NCBI GenBank assembly: GCA_016124255.1 | Contig: WGOB01000092.1 | Span: forward strand, 1-34,111 | Reading direction: 5' to 3' | Source of the DNA: Alphaproteobacteria bacterium | Lineage (GTDB): Bacteria; Pseudomonadota; Alphaproteobacteria; Caulobacterales; Aquidulcibacteraceae | Length of the DNA: 34,111 nucleotides | Shown here: one piece after another, positions 1 through 6,920 of the stretch | How positions within the stretch are numbered: the first letter of the stretch is position 1 | How the letters are laid out: every line of letters begins with the position of its first letter | Notes under the pieces: model-generated | What the model saw: only the letters and a program-made list of their open reading frames with translations | The model's database searches: none | Told to the model about the DNA's origin: nothing | Translations under genes and position numbers: made by a program

Positions 1-412
1 CGTCATCCTCGGCAAGCAGGCGATCGACGACGACAGCAACCAGACCGGCCAGATGCTGGCCGCGCTCATGGGCGTGCCCCAGGCCACCTTCGCCTCCAAG
101 GTGGCGGTCGAAGACGGCGGCCTCACCGTCACGCGCGAGGTCGATGGCGGGCTCGAAACGATCAAGGTCAAGCTGCCGGCGGTCGTCACCACCGATCTCC
201 GCCTCAACGAGCCGCGCTACGCCTCGCTGCCCAACATCATGAAGGCGAAGAAGAAGCCGATCGATATGAAGACGCCGGCCGATTACGGCGTCGATGCCGC
301 GCCGCGCCTGAGCGTGGTGAAGGTGGCCGAGCCGCCGAAGCGCCAGGGCGGCGCCAAGGTGAAGACGGTGGATGAATTGGTGGCCGGCCTGAAGGCCGCG
401 GGGGTGATCTGA
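1..412 (+). CDS. etfB: Electron transfer flavoprotein beta subunit (3' part)
   Basis: The gene enters from upstream of the window; its frame is open from base 2 and the last 136 residues are visible. The ETF beta chain, with EtfA, carries electrons from acyl-CoA dehydrogenases to ETF-ubiquinone oxidoreductase in the cytoplasm. The first visible residues contain the very conserved EtfB stretch [18 protein letters not shown], which lies in the AMP/FAD-contacting region. The C-terminus ([20 protein letters not shown]) is also typical of the family. The stop codon overlaps the etfA start by one base (TGATG), so the two subunits are very likely translationally coupled. Identification is firm; only the N-terminal half lies outside the window. 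Confidence 0.96.
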   Translation, partial: VILGKQAIDDDSNQTGQMLAALMGVPQATFASKVAVEDGGLTVTREVDGGLETIKVKLPAVVTTDLRLNEPRYASLPNIMKAKKKPIDMKTPADYGVDAAPRLSVVKVAEPPKRQGGAKVKTVDELVAGLKAAGVI

Positions 413-1356
413 TGGCTGTTCTCGTCGTCGCCGAACATGACAACGCAAGCCTGAAGGACGCGACCCACAAGGTCGTCTCCGCCGCCGCCAAGATGGGCGG
501 CGATGTCGATGTCCTCGTCGCGGGCCACAACGCCGGCGCAGTGGCGCAGGCCGCCGCCAAGATCGCGGGCGTGCGCAAGGTTGTGCACGCCGACGGCGTC
601 ACCCTCGATCACCAGATCGCGGAACCGATGCAGGCGCTGATCGCGCCGTTGATGGCGAATTACGATGCGGTGCTGTTCGCCGCGACGACGACCGGCAAGA
701 ACGCCGCCCCGCGCGTCGCCGCCAAGCTCGACGTGATGCAGATCTCCGGCGTCACCGGCGTTGAGGGCGCCGACACGTTCGTGCGCCCGATCTACGCCGG
801 CAACGCGATGCTCACCGTGAAGAGCAACGACGCCAAGAAGGTGCTCACCGTGCAGCCGACGGCGTTCAGCGCAGCGGGCGACGGCGGATCGGCGCCCGTG
901 GAGACGACGGCGGCCCCGGAGGGCCCGTTCAAGTCTGCATTCGAGCGCGAAGAGATTGTGAAGCTGGACCGGCCGGAACTGACCGGCGCCAAGCGCGTCG
1001 TCTCCGGCGGCCGTGCGCTCGGCTCGTCGGAAGAGTTCCACAAGGTGCTCGAGCCGCTGGCCGACAAGCTCGGCGCCGCGATCGGCGCGTCCCGCGCCGC
1101 CGTGGATGCGGGCTACGCCCCCAACGACTACCAGGTCGGCCAGACCGGCAAGGTCGTCGCGCCCGAGCTCTACGTGGCCATCGGCATCTCCGGCGCGATC
1201 CAGCACCTCGCCGGCATGAAGGATTCCAAGGTCATCGTCGCGATCAACAAGGACGAGGAAGCCCCGATCTTCCAGATCGCGGATTTCGGCCTGGTCGCGG
1301 ACTACAAGACCGCCGTGCCCGAACTTATGGCCGCACTGGAGAAGGCTGGGCTCTAG
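412..1356 (+). CDS. etfA: Electron transfer flavoprotein alpha subunit
   Basis: This 314-residue protein has the normal length for EtfA and binds FAD in its C-terminal domain. The N-terminal half (about 1-185) is the ETF alpha/beta fold. The C-terminal FAD domain shows the family signatures in order: SGGRALGS near residues 198-205, QVGQTGK, a GISGAIQH loop, then [18 protein letters not shown] with the flavin-contacting Asp. It starts at the ATG overlapping the etfB stop. Together with the following 3-hydroxyacyl-CoA dehydrogenase it forms a beta-oxidation-linked electron-transfer block. Nothing is unusual in the sequence. Confidence 0.97.
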   Translation: MAVLVVAEHDNASLKDATHKVVSAAAKMGGDVDVLVAGHNAGAVAQAAAKIAGVRKVVHADGVTLDHQIAEPMQALIAPLMANYDAVLFAATTTGKNAAPRVAAKLDVMQISGVTGVEGADTFVRPIYAGNAMLTVKSNDAKKVLTVQPTAFSAAGDGGSAPVETTAAPEGPFKSAFEREEIVKLDRPELTGAKRVVSGGRALGSSEEFHKVLEPLADKLGAAIGASRAAVDAGYAPNDYQVGQTGKVVAPELYVAIGISGAIQHLAGMKDSKVIVAINKDEEAPIFQIADFGLVADYKTAVPELMAALEKAGL

Positions 1357-1409
1357 GCGCAGCCGCGCCAGATCCACGATCGACGGCCCTATTGCAGCGC
1401 CGAAGAGGC

Positions 1410-1426
1410 TTGCTGCACCGCAGCAA
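1410..1426 (+). terminator. Short hairpin after etfBA
   Basis: A perfect 7-bp stem, TTGCTGC/GCAGCAA with loop ACC, lies about 55 bases after the etfA stop, inside the 135-base gap before the next gene. It is followed by a mildly T-rich stretch (gggtttatcc) but no real T-tract, so terminator function is only suggested. Confidence 0.35.
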
Positions 1427-1491
1427 TGGGTTTATCCTCTGCTGTTGAATTGGGCGCCGGATGCGCTCAATAGACGGGTCAAGGCCATCGG

Positions 1492-2379
1492 GTGACCATC
1501 TTGAACGAAATCCGGACCGTCGGCGTTGTCGGCGCTGGTCAAATGGGAAACGGCATCGCGCACGTCTGCGCCCTCGCCGGCTACGACGTCCTCCTGAACG
1601 ACGCCGCCGAAGGCGCGATCGACCAGGCGATCGAAACCATCGAACACAACATGCACCGCCAGGTCGGACGCGGCTTCATCAAGGACGACGACATGCGCGC
1701 CGCGATGGGCCGCATCAAGCGCGCGCCCTCGCTCAAGGATTTCGGCGCCTGCGACATGGCTATCGAGTCCGCGATCGAGAACGAGGACGTGAAGAAGAAG
1801 ATCTTCGCCGATCTCTCGCCCGTGCTCGGCGCCAACGCGATTCTCGCGACCAACACCTCGTCGATCTCGATCACGCGGCTGGCCGCCACCACCGACCGCC
1901 CCGACAAATTCATCGGCGTCCACTTCATGAACCCGGCGCCGGTGATGAAGCTGGTGGAGCTGGTGCGCGGGCTCGCCACAAGCCAGGACACCTACAACAC
2001 CTCGCTGCGCTTCGTGGAAAGCCTCGGCAAGACGATCGCCAACGCCGAGGATTTTCCCGCGTTCATCGTCAACCGCGTGCTGGTGCCGATGATCAACGAG
2101 GCCGTCTACACGCTCTATGAGGGCGTGGGTTCGGTCGAAGCGATCGACAAGGCGATGCGGCTCGGCGCCAATCATCCGATGGGGCCGCTGGAGCTCGCCG
2201 ACTTCATCGGGCTCGATACGTGCCTTGCGATCATGCAGGTGCTGAACGAGGGGCTGGCGGACACGAAATACCGACCCTGCCCGCTGCTGGTGAAATACGT
2301 CGAAGCCGGCTGGCTCGGCCGCAAATCCGACCGCGGCTTCTACGACTACCGCACCGACCCGCCGACGCCCACGCGCTAA
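1492..2379 (+). CDS. 3-hydroxybutyryl-CoA (3-hydroxyacyl-CoA) dehydrogenase
   Basis: This 295-residue cytoplasmic enzyme matches the short-chain 3-hydroxyacyl-CoA dehydrogenase family (Hbd/PaaH type), which oxidises (S)-3-hydroxyacyl-CoA to 3-oxoacyl-CoA with NAD(P). A Rossmann motif GAGQMG occupies residues 14-19. The catalytic pair is visible as H144 (VHFMNPAP) and E156 (KLVELV), and the C-terminal dimerisation domain carries FIVNRVLVPMINEA and NHPMGPLELADFIGLD. The start is a GTG; no convincing Shine-Dalgarno precedes it, and an in-frame TTG lies three codons on. It follows etfBA on the same strand, a common arrangement in alphaproteobacteria, which fits electron delivery from fatty-acid or poly-hydroxybutyrate-linked metabolism. 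Exact chain-length preference cannot be read from sequence. Confidence 0.93.
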   Translation: MTILNEIRTVGVVGAGQMGNGIAHVCALAGYDVLLNDAAEGAIDQAIETIEHNMHRQVGRGFIKDDDMRAAMGRIKRAPSLKDFGACDMAIESAIENEDVKKKIFADLSPVLGANAILATNTSSISITRLAATTDRPDKFIGVHFMNPAPVMKLVELVRGLATSQDTYNTSLRFVESLGKTIANAEDFPAFIVNRVLVPMINEAVYTLYEGVGSVEAIDKAMRLGANHPMGPLELADFIGLDTCLAIMQVLNEGLADTKYRPCPLLVKYVEAGWLGRKSDRGFYDYRTDPPTPTR

Positions 2380-2500
2380 GGCTCCATCCAGGATACGGTC
2401 CGGATATCGGTTCTCGCCTTTGCGCGGATGAATCTCACTTTCTAAACTGGTGTGCGCTCGCGTCGCGGAGGGACAGCGGCGCGGCGTGGTACATTCTCTT

Positions 2501-3013
2501 ATGGCCGAAGCGACTGGAACAGCGCTCGGAACGTCCCGCGCCAGGCTCGTCTGGCGTAGGCCGATTTGGCTGTTTGTGCCGCTGGCGGCGTTGCTTGGTC
2601 TGGCGCCGGCGCTCATCCATCCGATTATCATGATCTGGGCTGCGTTGGCGTATGGCTTTGGGCTGTGGACGTTTGCCCAAGCGCTCAGAACAAATCCGCA
2701 TCGCGGGCGTGTTGAGGTGTTCGCGCGTTCGGTTGGGCTGGGGCTTTTGGGAAGCATCGGGGCCGGGCTGACGCTCTTCGTCGATATTACGGTGGACGAC
2801 CCTAACCTTGGCGCGCAAACGGCGGAGGCGTGGACCGGCGCGTTGTTTCTCTACCTTGCGATGCAGGTCTATGCGGTCGCATTCGGATTCGTGTGGGGCG
2901 CGTTCGCGGGCGCGTGGCTCGCCTTCCTCGGCTTTCGCTACGAGGCCGCCGGGGACGCGATTTCGGTTGAAACCGCCGTGGAAGGACCTCACGTCAGCCG
3001 CAATGAGCCGTGA
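2501..3013 (+). CDS. Small multi-pass membrane protein (first of three paralogues)
   Basis: I do not recognise a named family. The 170-residue product starts MAEATGTALG and has a WRRPIWL segment just before transmembrane helix 1. About four hydrophobic helices follow (roughly residues 25-47, 50-65, 75-95 and 110-145), so it should be an inner-membrane protein. The ATG at 2501 has no clear ribosome site; in-frame GTG codons at 2450 and 2486 are alternatives, the latter about 12 bases after GGAGGGA. The gene overlaps the next one by 11 bases. The next two genes share the same length class, topology and pre-helix RRPxW/RRPAF motif, which suggests tandem duplication. Confidence 0.7.
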   Translation: MAEATGTALGTSRARLVWRRPIWLFVPLAALLGLAPALIHPIIMIWAALAYGFGLWTFAQALRTNPHRGRVEVFARSVGLGLLGSIGAGLTLFVDITVDDPNLGAQTAEAWTGALFLYLAMQVYAVAFGFVWGAFAGAWLAFLGFRYEAAGDAISVETAVEGPHVSRNEP

Positions 3014-3596
3014 TCCTCCACCGATGGCCGATGGGTCCGCATTCCGTCCGGTGGACGCCGAGTACAAGCAGCCGCCGCTGGTCTGGCGCCGCCCCGCGTG
3101 GCTGTGGGCGAGCCTGGCGTTCGCGATCGGCGTCGTCTGGCCGCTTTTCTTCCTCTCCCGCGACGGCGGGCTGGCGCAGCTCGCCGCGATCTCGGTGGGC
3201 GCGGCGCTGCTGCTCGCGTTCGGCGTGATCGCGATCGGCGACAAGATCCGCCGCCCGCCGACCTTGCGCCGTCACATCGTGATCATCGTGCTTGCGTGCA
3301 CGGGCGTCGTCGCGCTCTTTGCGCCGTTCGTTTTCGTCGGTCTGCTCGGGCTGCTTGCGGGCATCGAAAGCAGCCTCGACGAACCGGGCCTCAAGATCGC
3401 GGGGCTCTCGCAAAGCATGGCGTGGGCGCTGGCGCCGATCGCATTCCTCGTCGGCGCGCCCTCCGCGATCGCGGCGGCGCTGACGCTCTCGATTCTCGGC
3501 TTCAGGCGTGAGAAACCGGGCGCGCCCGGCGTGCTGATCGCGCGCCGCGCGCCGGAGCTCACGCATGACAAGTCCGCCCGGCTCACCCGGTCCTAG
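3003..3596 (+). CDS. Small multi-pass membrane protein (second of three paralogues)
   Basis: Unrecognised family, 197 residues from the ATG at 3003 (an in-frame ATG at 3024 is an alternative). After a short polar N-terminus it carries PLVWRRPAWLWASLAF, closely resembling LVWRRPIWLFVPLAA in the preceding protein, at the same place before helix 1. Four helices are predicted by eye (about 31-47, 52-70, 83-107 and 125-155), followed by a charged cytoplasmic-type tail. It overlaps its upstream neighbour by 11 bases and its downstream neighbour by 32 bases, so the three are almost certainly co-transcribed and translationally coupled. Function cannot be inferred. Confidence 0.7.
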   Translation: MSRDPPPMADGSAFRPVDAEYKQPPLVWRRPAWLWASLAFAIGVVWPLFFLSRDGGLAQLAAISVGAALLLAFGVIAIGDKIRRPPTLRRHIVIIVLACTGVVALFAPFVFVGLLGLLAGIESSLDEPGLKIAGLSQSMAWALAPIAFLVGAPSAIAAALTLSILGFRREKPGAPGVLIARRAPELTHDKSARLTRS

Positions 3597-4035
3597 AGCG
3601 CTTCGGTCTGAAACGCTGCAGCTGCGGCGGCCAGCGTTCGCGTTCGCGATCCTCGGAATCGCGCTGATCTTCGCGATCGCCTCGACGCTGATCGTGTGGG
3701 CGGTGAGCGGCTTCGCCGCGCTCAATCCCGAAGCATTCGTCGGACTCGTGTGGCCTGCCTCGATCGGCGCGGGGCTGGCGGCGGGATCGATCGGCGGGCG
3801 CCTGCGCCGCATGGGCGCGATCACGCGCCGTGAAACCCTGGTGCGCGGCGCCGTGTCGTTCGGCGCTGCTGCGCTCGCATGGACGCTGTCCTTCAGTGTC
3901 TTCCCGCTGTTCGACGGCGACATGAACGCGTTCCTCGGCGCGCTCGACGAAATGGCGCTCGGAACTGTGATCGGCGCAGTGGCTGGCGCGATCAGCGCCG
4001 TCGCCGCGAGCTACGCCAGCCTGACGCGGATTTAG
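3565..4035 (+). CDS. Small multi-pass membrane protein (third of three paralogues)
   Basis: Unrecognised family, 156 residues. The start ATG is preceded by GGAG at 3554-3557 with 7-base spacing, and it sits 32 bases inside the upstream gene. The N-terminus has LQLRRPAFAFAILGIALIF, again an RRP motif before the first helix. About four helices follow (residues 22-45, 55-75, 92-112 and 130-152), with a positively charged RLRRMGAITRRET loop probably facing the cytoplasm. The stop is followed almost at once by a palindromic repeat that fills the gap to the convergent gene. Confidence 0.68.
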   Translation: MTSPPGSPGPRALRSETLQLRRPAFAFAILGIALIFAIASTLIVWAVSGFAALNPEAFVGLVWPASIGAGLAAGSIGGRLRRMGAITRRETLVRGAVSFGAAALAWTLSFSVFPLFDGDMNAFLGALDEMALGTVIGAVAGAISAVAASYASLTRI

Positions 4036-4039
4036 TTTG

Positions 4040-4110
4040 GGACCGCGGGCGTCCAGCCCGCATGCTTTCAATCGCGGCGGATCAGAACGCGGGCTGGAAA
4101 CCCGCGGTCC
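4040..4110. repeat. Palindromic REP-like repeat, family A, between convergent genes
   Basis: Two 22-base arms form an inverted repeat: left arm 4040-4061 (GGACCGCGGGCGTCCAGCCC + GC) and right arm 4089-4110, its reverse complement with 2 mismatches. They are separated by 27 bases. Each arm can also fold on itself (GCGGGC/GCCCGC). The element fills the whole space between two convergent genes and ends on the stop codon of the minus-strand gene. A related single-arm copy is at 10781-10807. It may act as a bidirectional terminator or mRNA 3'-end stabiliser; that role is inferred. Confidence 0.75.
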
Positions 4111-4763
4111 TACACCTCCGCCCACATCCGCAGGAGGTTGGAGATCGATTTATCCAGGCGCAGCACGTCTTCGCGCGGCGCGTTGGCGAGGCGCATCCGC
4201 GTCATCGACAGATCAAACAGGATTTCGCGCTGGCCGGCGTCGCGGATGGTGCTCTGGACCCACCCCACCGCGGCGAGGCGGGCGCCCGCACTCACCGGCG
4301 CGACATGGTGGATCGTGCCGGACGGATAGAGCACGCAATCGCCGGCGGCGAGCTTGATCGCCTGTTCGCCGGCGGCGTTCTCGATCGTCAGCGCGCCGCC
4401 GTCATAGCTTTCGGGATCGGCGAGGAAGAGCGTGTAGGAAAGATCGGCGCGCAGCCGCTCCTCCACGCCCATGAGCGCATCGTCCGTATGCGGCCCATAA
4501 TCCATGCCCGGCTCGTACTTGGAGAACATCACCGGCGACGCGCGTCGTGGGCGCGCGGCGATCTCGAACAGCGGATGGCGCTTGAGCGCGTCCATCACGA
4601 ACGCGCCGAGATCGGCGAGGCCGGGCGCCTGCAGATTGTTCTTCACCGCCCGCGCCGCAGGACCCGCCGTCGCCTTGCCGTCGCGCCAGACGGCCTGGTC
4701 CAGACGCGCGCGCACGCGGGCGAGATCCTCTCCCTCCAGCACCCCAGCGAGAACAATCAGCAT
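4110..4763 (-). CDS. Fe(II)/2-oxoglutarate-dependent PKHD-type hydroxylase
   Basis: A 217-residue protein of the PKHD/PiuC (YbiX) dioxygenase family, which usually has about 225 residues. It is expected to use Fe(II), 2-oxoglutarate and oxygen to hydroxylate an unknown substrate; in other bacteria the family is linked to iron uptake. The double-stranded beta-helix shows the iron ligands H92 and D94 (PHTDDALM) and H152 (PSGTIHHV), with R162 (GARLAAVGWVQS) as the 2-oxoglutarate anchor. The start was placed at MLIVLAGVLE because family members begin at this point; an in-frame ATG 27 codons upstream (4844) would add a polar, non-conserved stretch that overlaps the promoter space of the divergent gene. 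No TonB receptor or other iron gene is nearby, so a siderophore role is not supported locally. Confidence 0.87.
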   Translation of the reverse strand: MLIVLAGVLEGEDLARVRARLDQAVWRDGKATAGPAARAVKNNLQAPGLADLGAFVMDALKRHPLFEIAARPRRASPVMFSKYEPGMDYGPHTDDALMGVEERLRADLSYTLFLADPESYDGGALTIENAAGEQAIKLAAGDCVLYPSGTIHHVAPVSAGARLAAVGWVQSTIRDAGQREILFDLSMTRMRLANAPREDVLRLDKSISNLLRMWAEV

Positions 4764-4846
4764 GACGGCGTCGACATTTCGTCGCTCTTGCGAGTGATTT
4801 TCAGTTGTATCATGGTCCGTCGCGTTTGCGACCGCTGGAGTCATGC

Positions 4847-5689
4847 ATGATCGAGACGAAGCTGAAGCTGTGGCGCGGCGTCGCCGCCGCGACCCTGGTG
4901 AGCGCGAGCGCGCTGTCGCTGGCGGCGTGCGGCGGCGAGGCCGGCGAAGAGGGCGAAGCGGCCGGAACGCCCGCCCCGGCGGTCGCGACGGGCGAGGGCG
5001 GCGAGGGCGAAGGCGGCGAAGGCGGCGGCGAGGCGGGCGAAGCCGGGATCAGCGGCGCGTTCACCCGGCTCTCCGGCGCGCCGCTGGCGAACGCAAGGTT
5101 GCAGCAGCTCAAGGGCTTTGTGCTGGTCGCGCAGCAGGCGAGTGAAGGCAACACGGGCGCCGACGCCGGCGTGCTCGTCGATCAGGGCCTGCTTGAAGTC
5201 CACGCCGCGCATGAAGCGGATTTCGCCGGCGCCGATGTCTCCGCCGTGCGCGCCGCCGGGCTTGATGCGCTCGACGGCCAGCCGCGCGCCGTCGTCTCGC
5301 GCCGGCTGGCGGCGGCGATCGACGCGATCAGCGCCGCACAAGGCCGCCTCGACGGCGATCCCGCCGACATCGCCGCCCGCATGGTGCAGGTGGCGACCGG
5401 CCTCTACGCGCAGGTGAACAGCCCCGCGGGCGTCGATCCGCTGGAATATCAGCATGCGTTCGGCGCAGCGCTCGCCGCGCGCGACGCGTTGACCCGCAAC
5501 GAAGCAGCGCTGCGCGCGCGCAACGCGGCCGTCTACGAGGAAGCGCTCGGTGAAGTGAACCGGCTCGTCGCGCTCTTCCCGACGCCGACGGCGCCGGAGC
5601 GGCCCTCTACGATGCAGCAGGTCTCCGCACAAAGCGCGCGTGCGACATTGGCGCTTGGCGCATTGAAGAGCGCGCCGACGGCGCAGTAG
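4847..5689 (+). CDS. Lipoprotein with Gly/Glu-rich linker, function unknown
   Basis: A 280-residue predicted lipoprotein. The signal peptide (1-27) ends in the lipobox SLAAC with C28 as the lipidated residue; Gly at +2 suggests outer-membrane sorting. Residues about 31-68 form a low-complexity Gly/Glu/Ala linker encoded by imperfect GGCGAG repeats (about 4930-5045). The rest (about 70-280) is Ala-rich and looks entirely helical, with no motif I recognise. The start ATG at 4847 has GGAG at 4837-4840 six bases upstream, which favours it over an in-frame start at 4805. It is divergent from the PKHD hydroxylase and ends before a strong hairpin. Confidence 0.8.
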   Translation: MIETKLKLWRGVAAATLVSASALSLAACGGEAGEEGEAAGTPAPAVATGEGGEGEGGEGGGEAGEAGISGAFTRLSGAPLANARLQQLKGFVLVAQQASEGNTGADAGVLVDQGLLEVHAAHEADFAGADVSAVRAAGLDALDGQPRAVVSRRLAAAIDAISAAQGRLDGDPADIAARMVQVATGLYAQVNSPAGVDPLEYQHAFGAALAARDALTRNEAALRARNAAVYEEALGEVNRLVALFPTPTAPERPSTMQQVSAQSARATLALGALKSAPTAQ

Positions 5690-5709
5690 CAGGCGCTAAA
5701 GCGTCGTGG

Positions 5710-5739
5710 TTCCGGATCGCGACGTCGTCGCGTCCGGAA
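5710..5739. terminator. Strong hairpin between convergent genes
   Basis: Arms TTCCGGATCGCGAC (5710-5723) and GTCGCGTCCGGAA (5727-5739) pair over 13 bp with one bulged T and a 3-base loop. It lies 20 bases after the lipoprotein stop and 30 bases from the end of the TIR gene on the other strand. That position suits a bidirectional terminator, although the T-tracts are weak. Confidence 0.6.
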
Positions 5740-5768
5740 TGACGGTGCTTGCTTTGTTCAGAACTTCC

Positions 5769-6920
5769 CTAGTTTGCGACTTCGATCTGCGTGAGGTGTT
5801 CCGCGAAGAGCCGCCCCGATCCATCGCGCACCTCGATGGCGAGGAAGACCGGCTGCGTATTGCCTTCCGCAAGCCAGGTCGCGTCCACCGCGGCGCGCAC
5901 CGGCGCCACCCGGTAGGCGCACCGCCCGGTCTCCGTGACCGTCAGCTGGCGCACCTCTTTTGGCGCGCACGAGAACGCCGCCGGCAGCGCGCCGTCGCGA
6001 TAGGCCAGGCGAATTTCGGCGCTCTCCGACAGGCCAAGTCGCGGCGGCCGGCCCTCGACGCGCAAGCCCGTCGCGAGCGTGTTCGCCGCGCGCAGCGTGC
6101 GCTGGAGATCCGCGATCGGGCGCCCGCGGCGATCGAAGAAGCTGAGCCGCACCGGAATCTCGATCGTCTGCGGCGCCTGCGACGGGGGCGCGAGCGCCTG
6201 CCCGTCCGGCCCCATGAACGGACGGTCGATCAGCGTGATCGACGCTTCGGTGCAGGCCGCGTCCGCGCGCGCTTCCGCAACATTGGCGCTGGGGCCGGCC
6301 TCGAGACGGCACGTGAAGCCGCTTGCGGCGTCGGGCGTCTCGTTGACGATCTGAAAGTCTTCCGTCGCGCCGATCTCGTGCACGACCTGCTCGTCGAACC
6401 CTGCGAGCGCGAACCGCGCCTGCGCCGGCGCGCCGGCGCGTGTGGCGTAATACGCAACGCCCCCGACCGCGGCGAGGCCGGCGATGACGAGCGCGGTGTT
6501 GCGCACCGCGCCGAGCACGAACCGGCGCCGGCGTAGTCGCTCGATCTCGTGGGCGACGTCGGCGACGAGATTGCCGGCCGGCTTCAGGAACGTGATCGCG
6601 GAGAGATAGGGCGGGATCGCGCTCATCGGCGTGTCGGCGATGATCACCGGCAGCACGTGGTTCTTCGGCGAGGGCCATTTGGCGCGCGTCATCGCCAGTT
6701 CCGAGAGCGTGTAGCGATTGGCCTCGAACGCCTCCGGCGCCATCAGGAAAACGACGAGTTCGGACTTCTTGATCGCGTTGCGGATCTGGTCGTCATAGGT
6801 CTTGCCCGGCGGCAGATCGTCCTTGTCGAGAAAGACGGTGTGGCCGGCGTCGCGCAGGGCGAACGCGATCGATTCCGCCTGCGGGCGCCGCTCGGATGGA
6901 TAGGAAACGAAAATCCTCAT
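5769..6920 (-). CDS. TIR-domain protein with transmembrane anchor and C-terminal periplasmic domain
   Basis: A 383-residue protein with an N-terminal TIR domain (about 1-125): MRIFVSYPS is the first strand, FLDKDDLPPGKTYDDQI is the box-2-like region, and LSEL places E74 where TIR NADases have their catalytic Glu. After an RLRRRR stretch (129-133) a single hydrophobic helix spans about 142-159. By the positive-inside rule the TIR faces the cytoplasm and residues about 162-383 the periplasm. That outer domain has four cysteines (FTCRL, AACTE, FSCAP, GRCAY), enough for two disulfides, and otherwise resembles nothing I know. The start ATG overlaps the stop of the upstream TPR gene (ATGA), so translation is coupled. 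TIR domains can cleave NAD in phage defence or act as scaffolds; which applies here is unknown. Confidence 0.85.
   Translation of the reverse strand: MRIFVSYPSERRPQAESIAFALRDAGHTVFLDKDDLPPGKTYDDQIRNAIKKSELVVFLMAPEAFEANRYTLSELAMTRAKWPSPKNHVLPVIIADTPMSAIPPYLSAITFLKPAGNLVADVAHEIERLRRRRFVLGAVRNTALVIAGLAAVGGVAYYATRAGAPAQARFALAGFDEQVVHEIGATEDFQIVNETPDAASGFTCRLEAGPSANVAEARADAACTEASITLIDRPFMGPDGQALAPPSQAPQTIEIPVRLSFFDRRGRPIADLQRTLRAANTLATGLRVEGRPPRLGLSESAEIRLAYRDGALPAAFSCAPKEVRQLTVTETGRCAYRVAPVRAAVDATWLAEGNTQPVFLAIEVRDGSGRLFAEHLTQIEVAN

Noticed and set aside
283-1377. 364-codon open frame on the minus strand
   Set aside because: It is antisense to etfB/etfA, both certain; no motif supports it.
2420-2448. 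TTGCGC-N17-TAAACT considered as a sigma70-type promoter for the membrane-protein trio
   Set aside because: Only 3/6 and 4/6 consensus matches; not strong enough to list as a feature.
4785-4815. AT-richer stretch before the PKHD hydroxylase considered as a Fur box
   Set aside because: The TGATACAACTGAAAATCA region does not match a Fur 19-mer palindrome well enough, and no iron-transport gene is near.
4930-5045. GGCGAG-type repeats considered as a tandem-repeat locus
   Set aside because: They encode an in-frame Gly/Glu linker of the lipoprotein and are irregular; better explained as low-complexity coding sequence.
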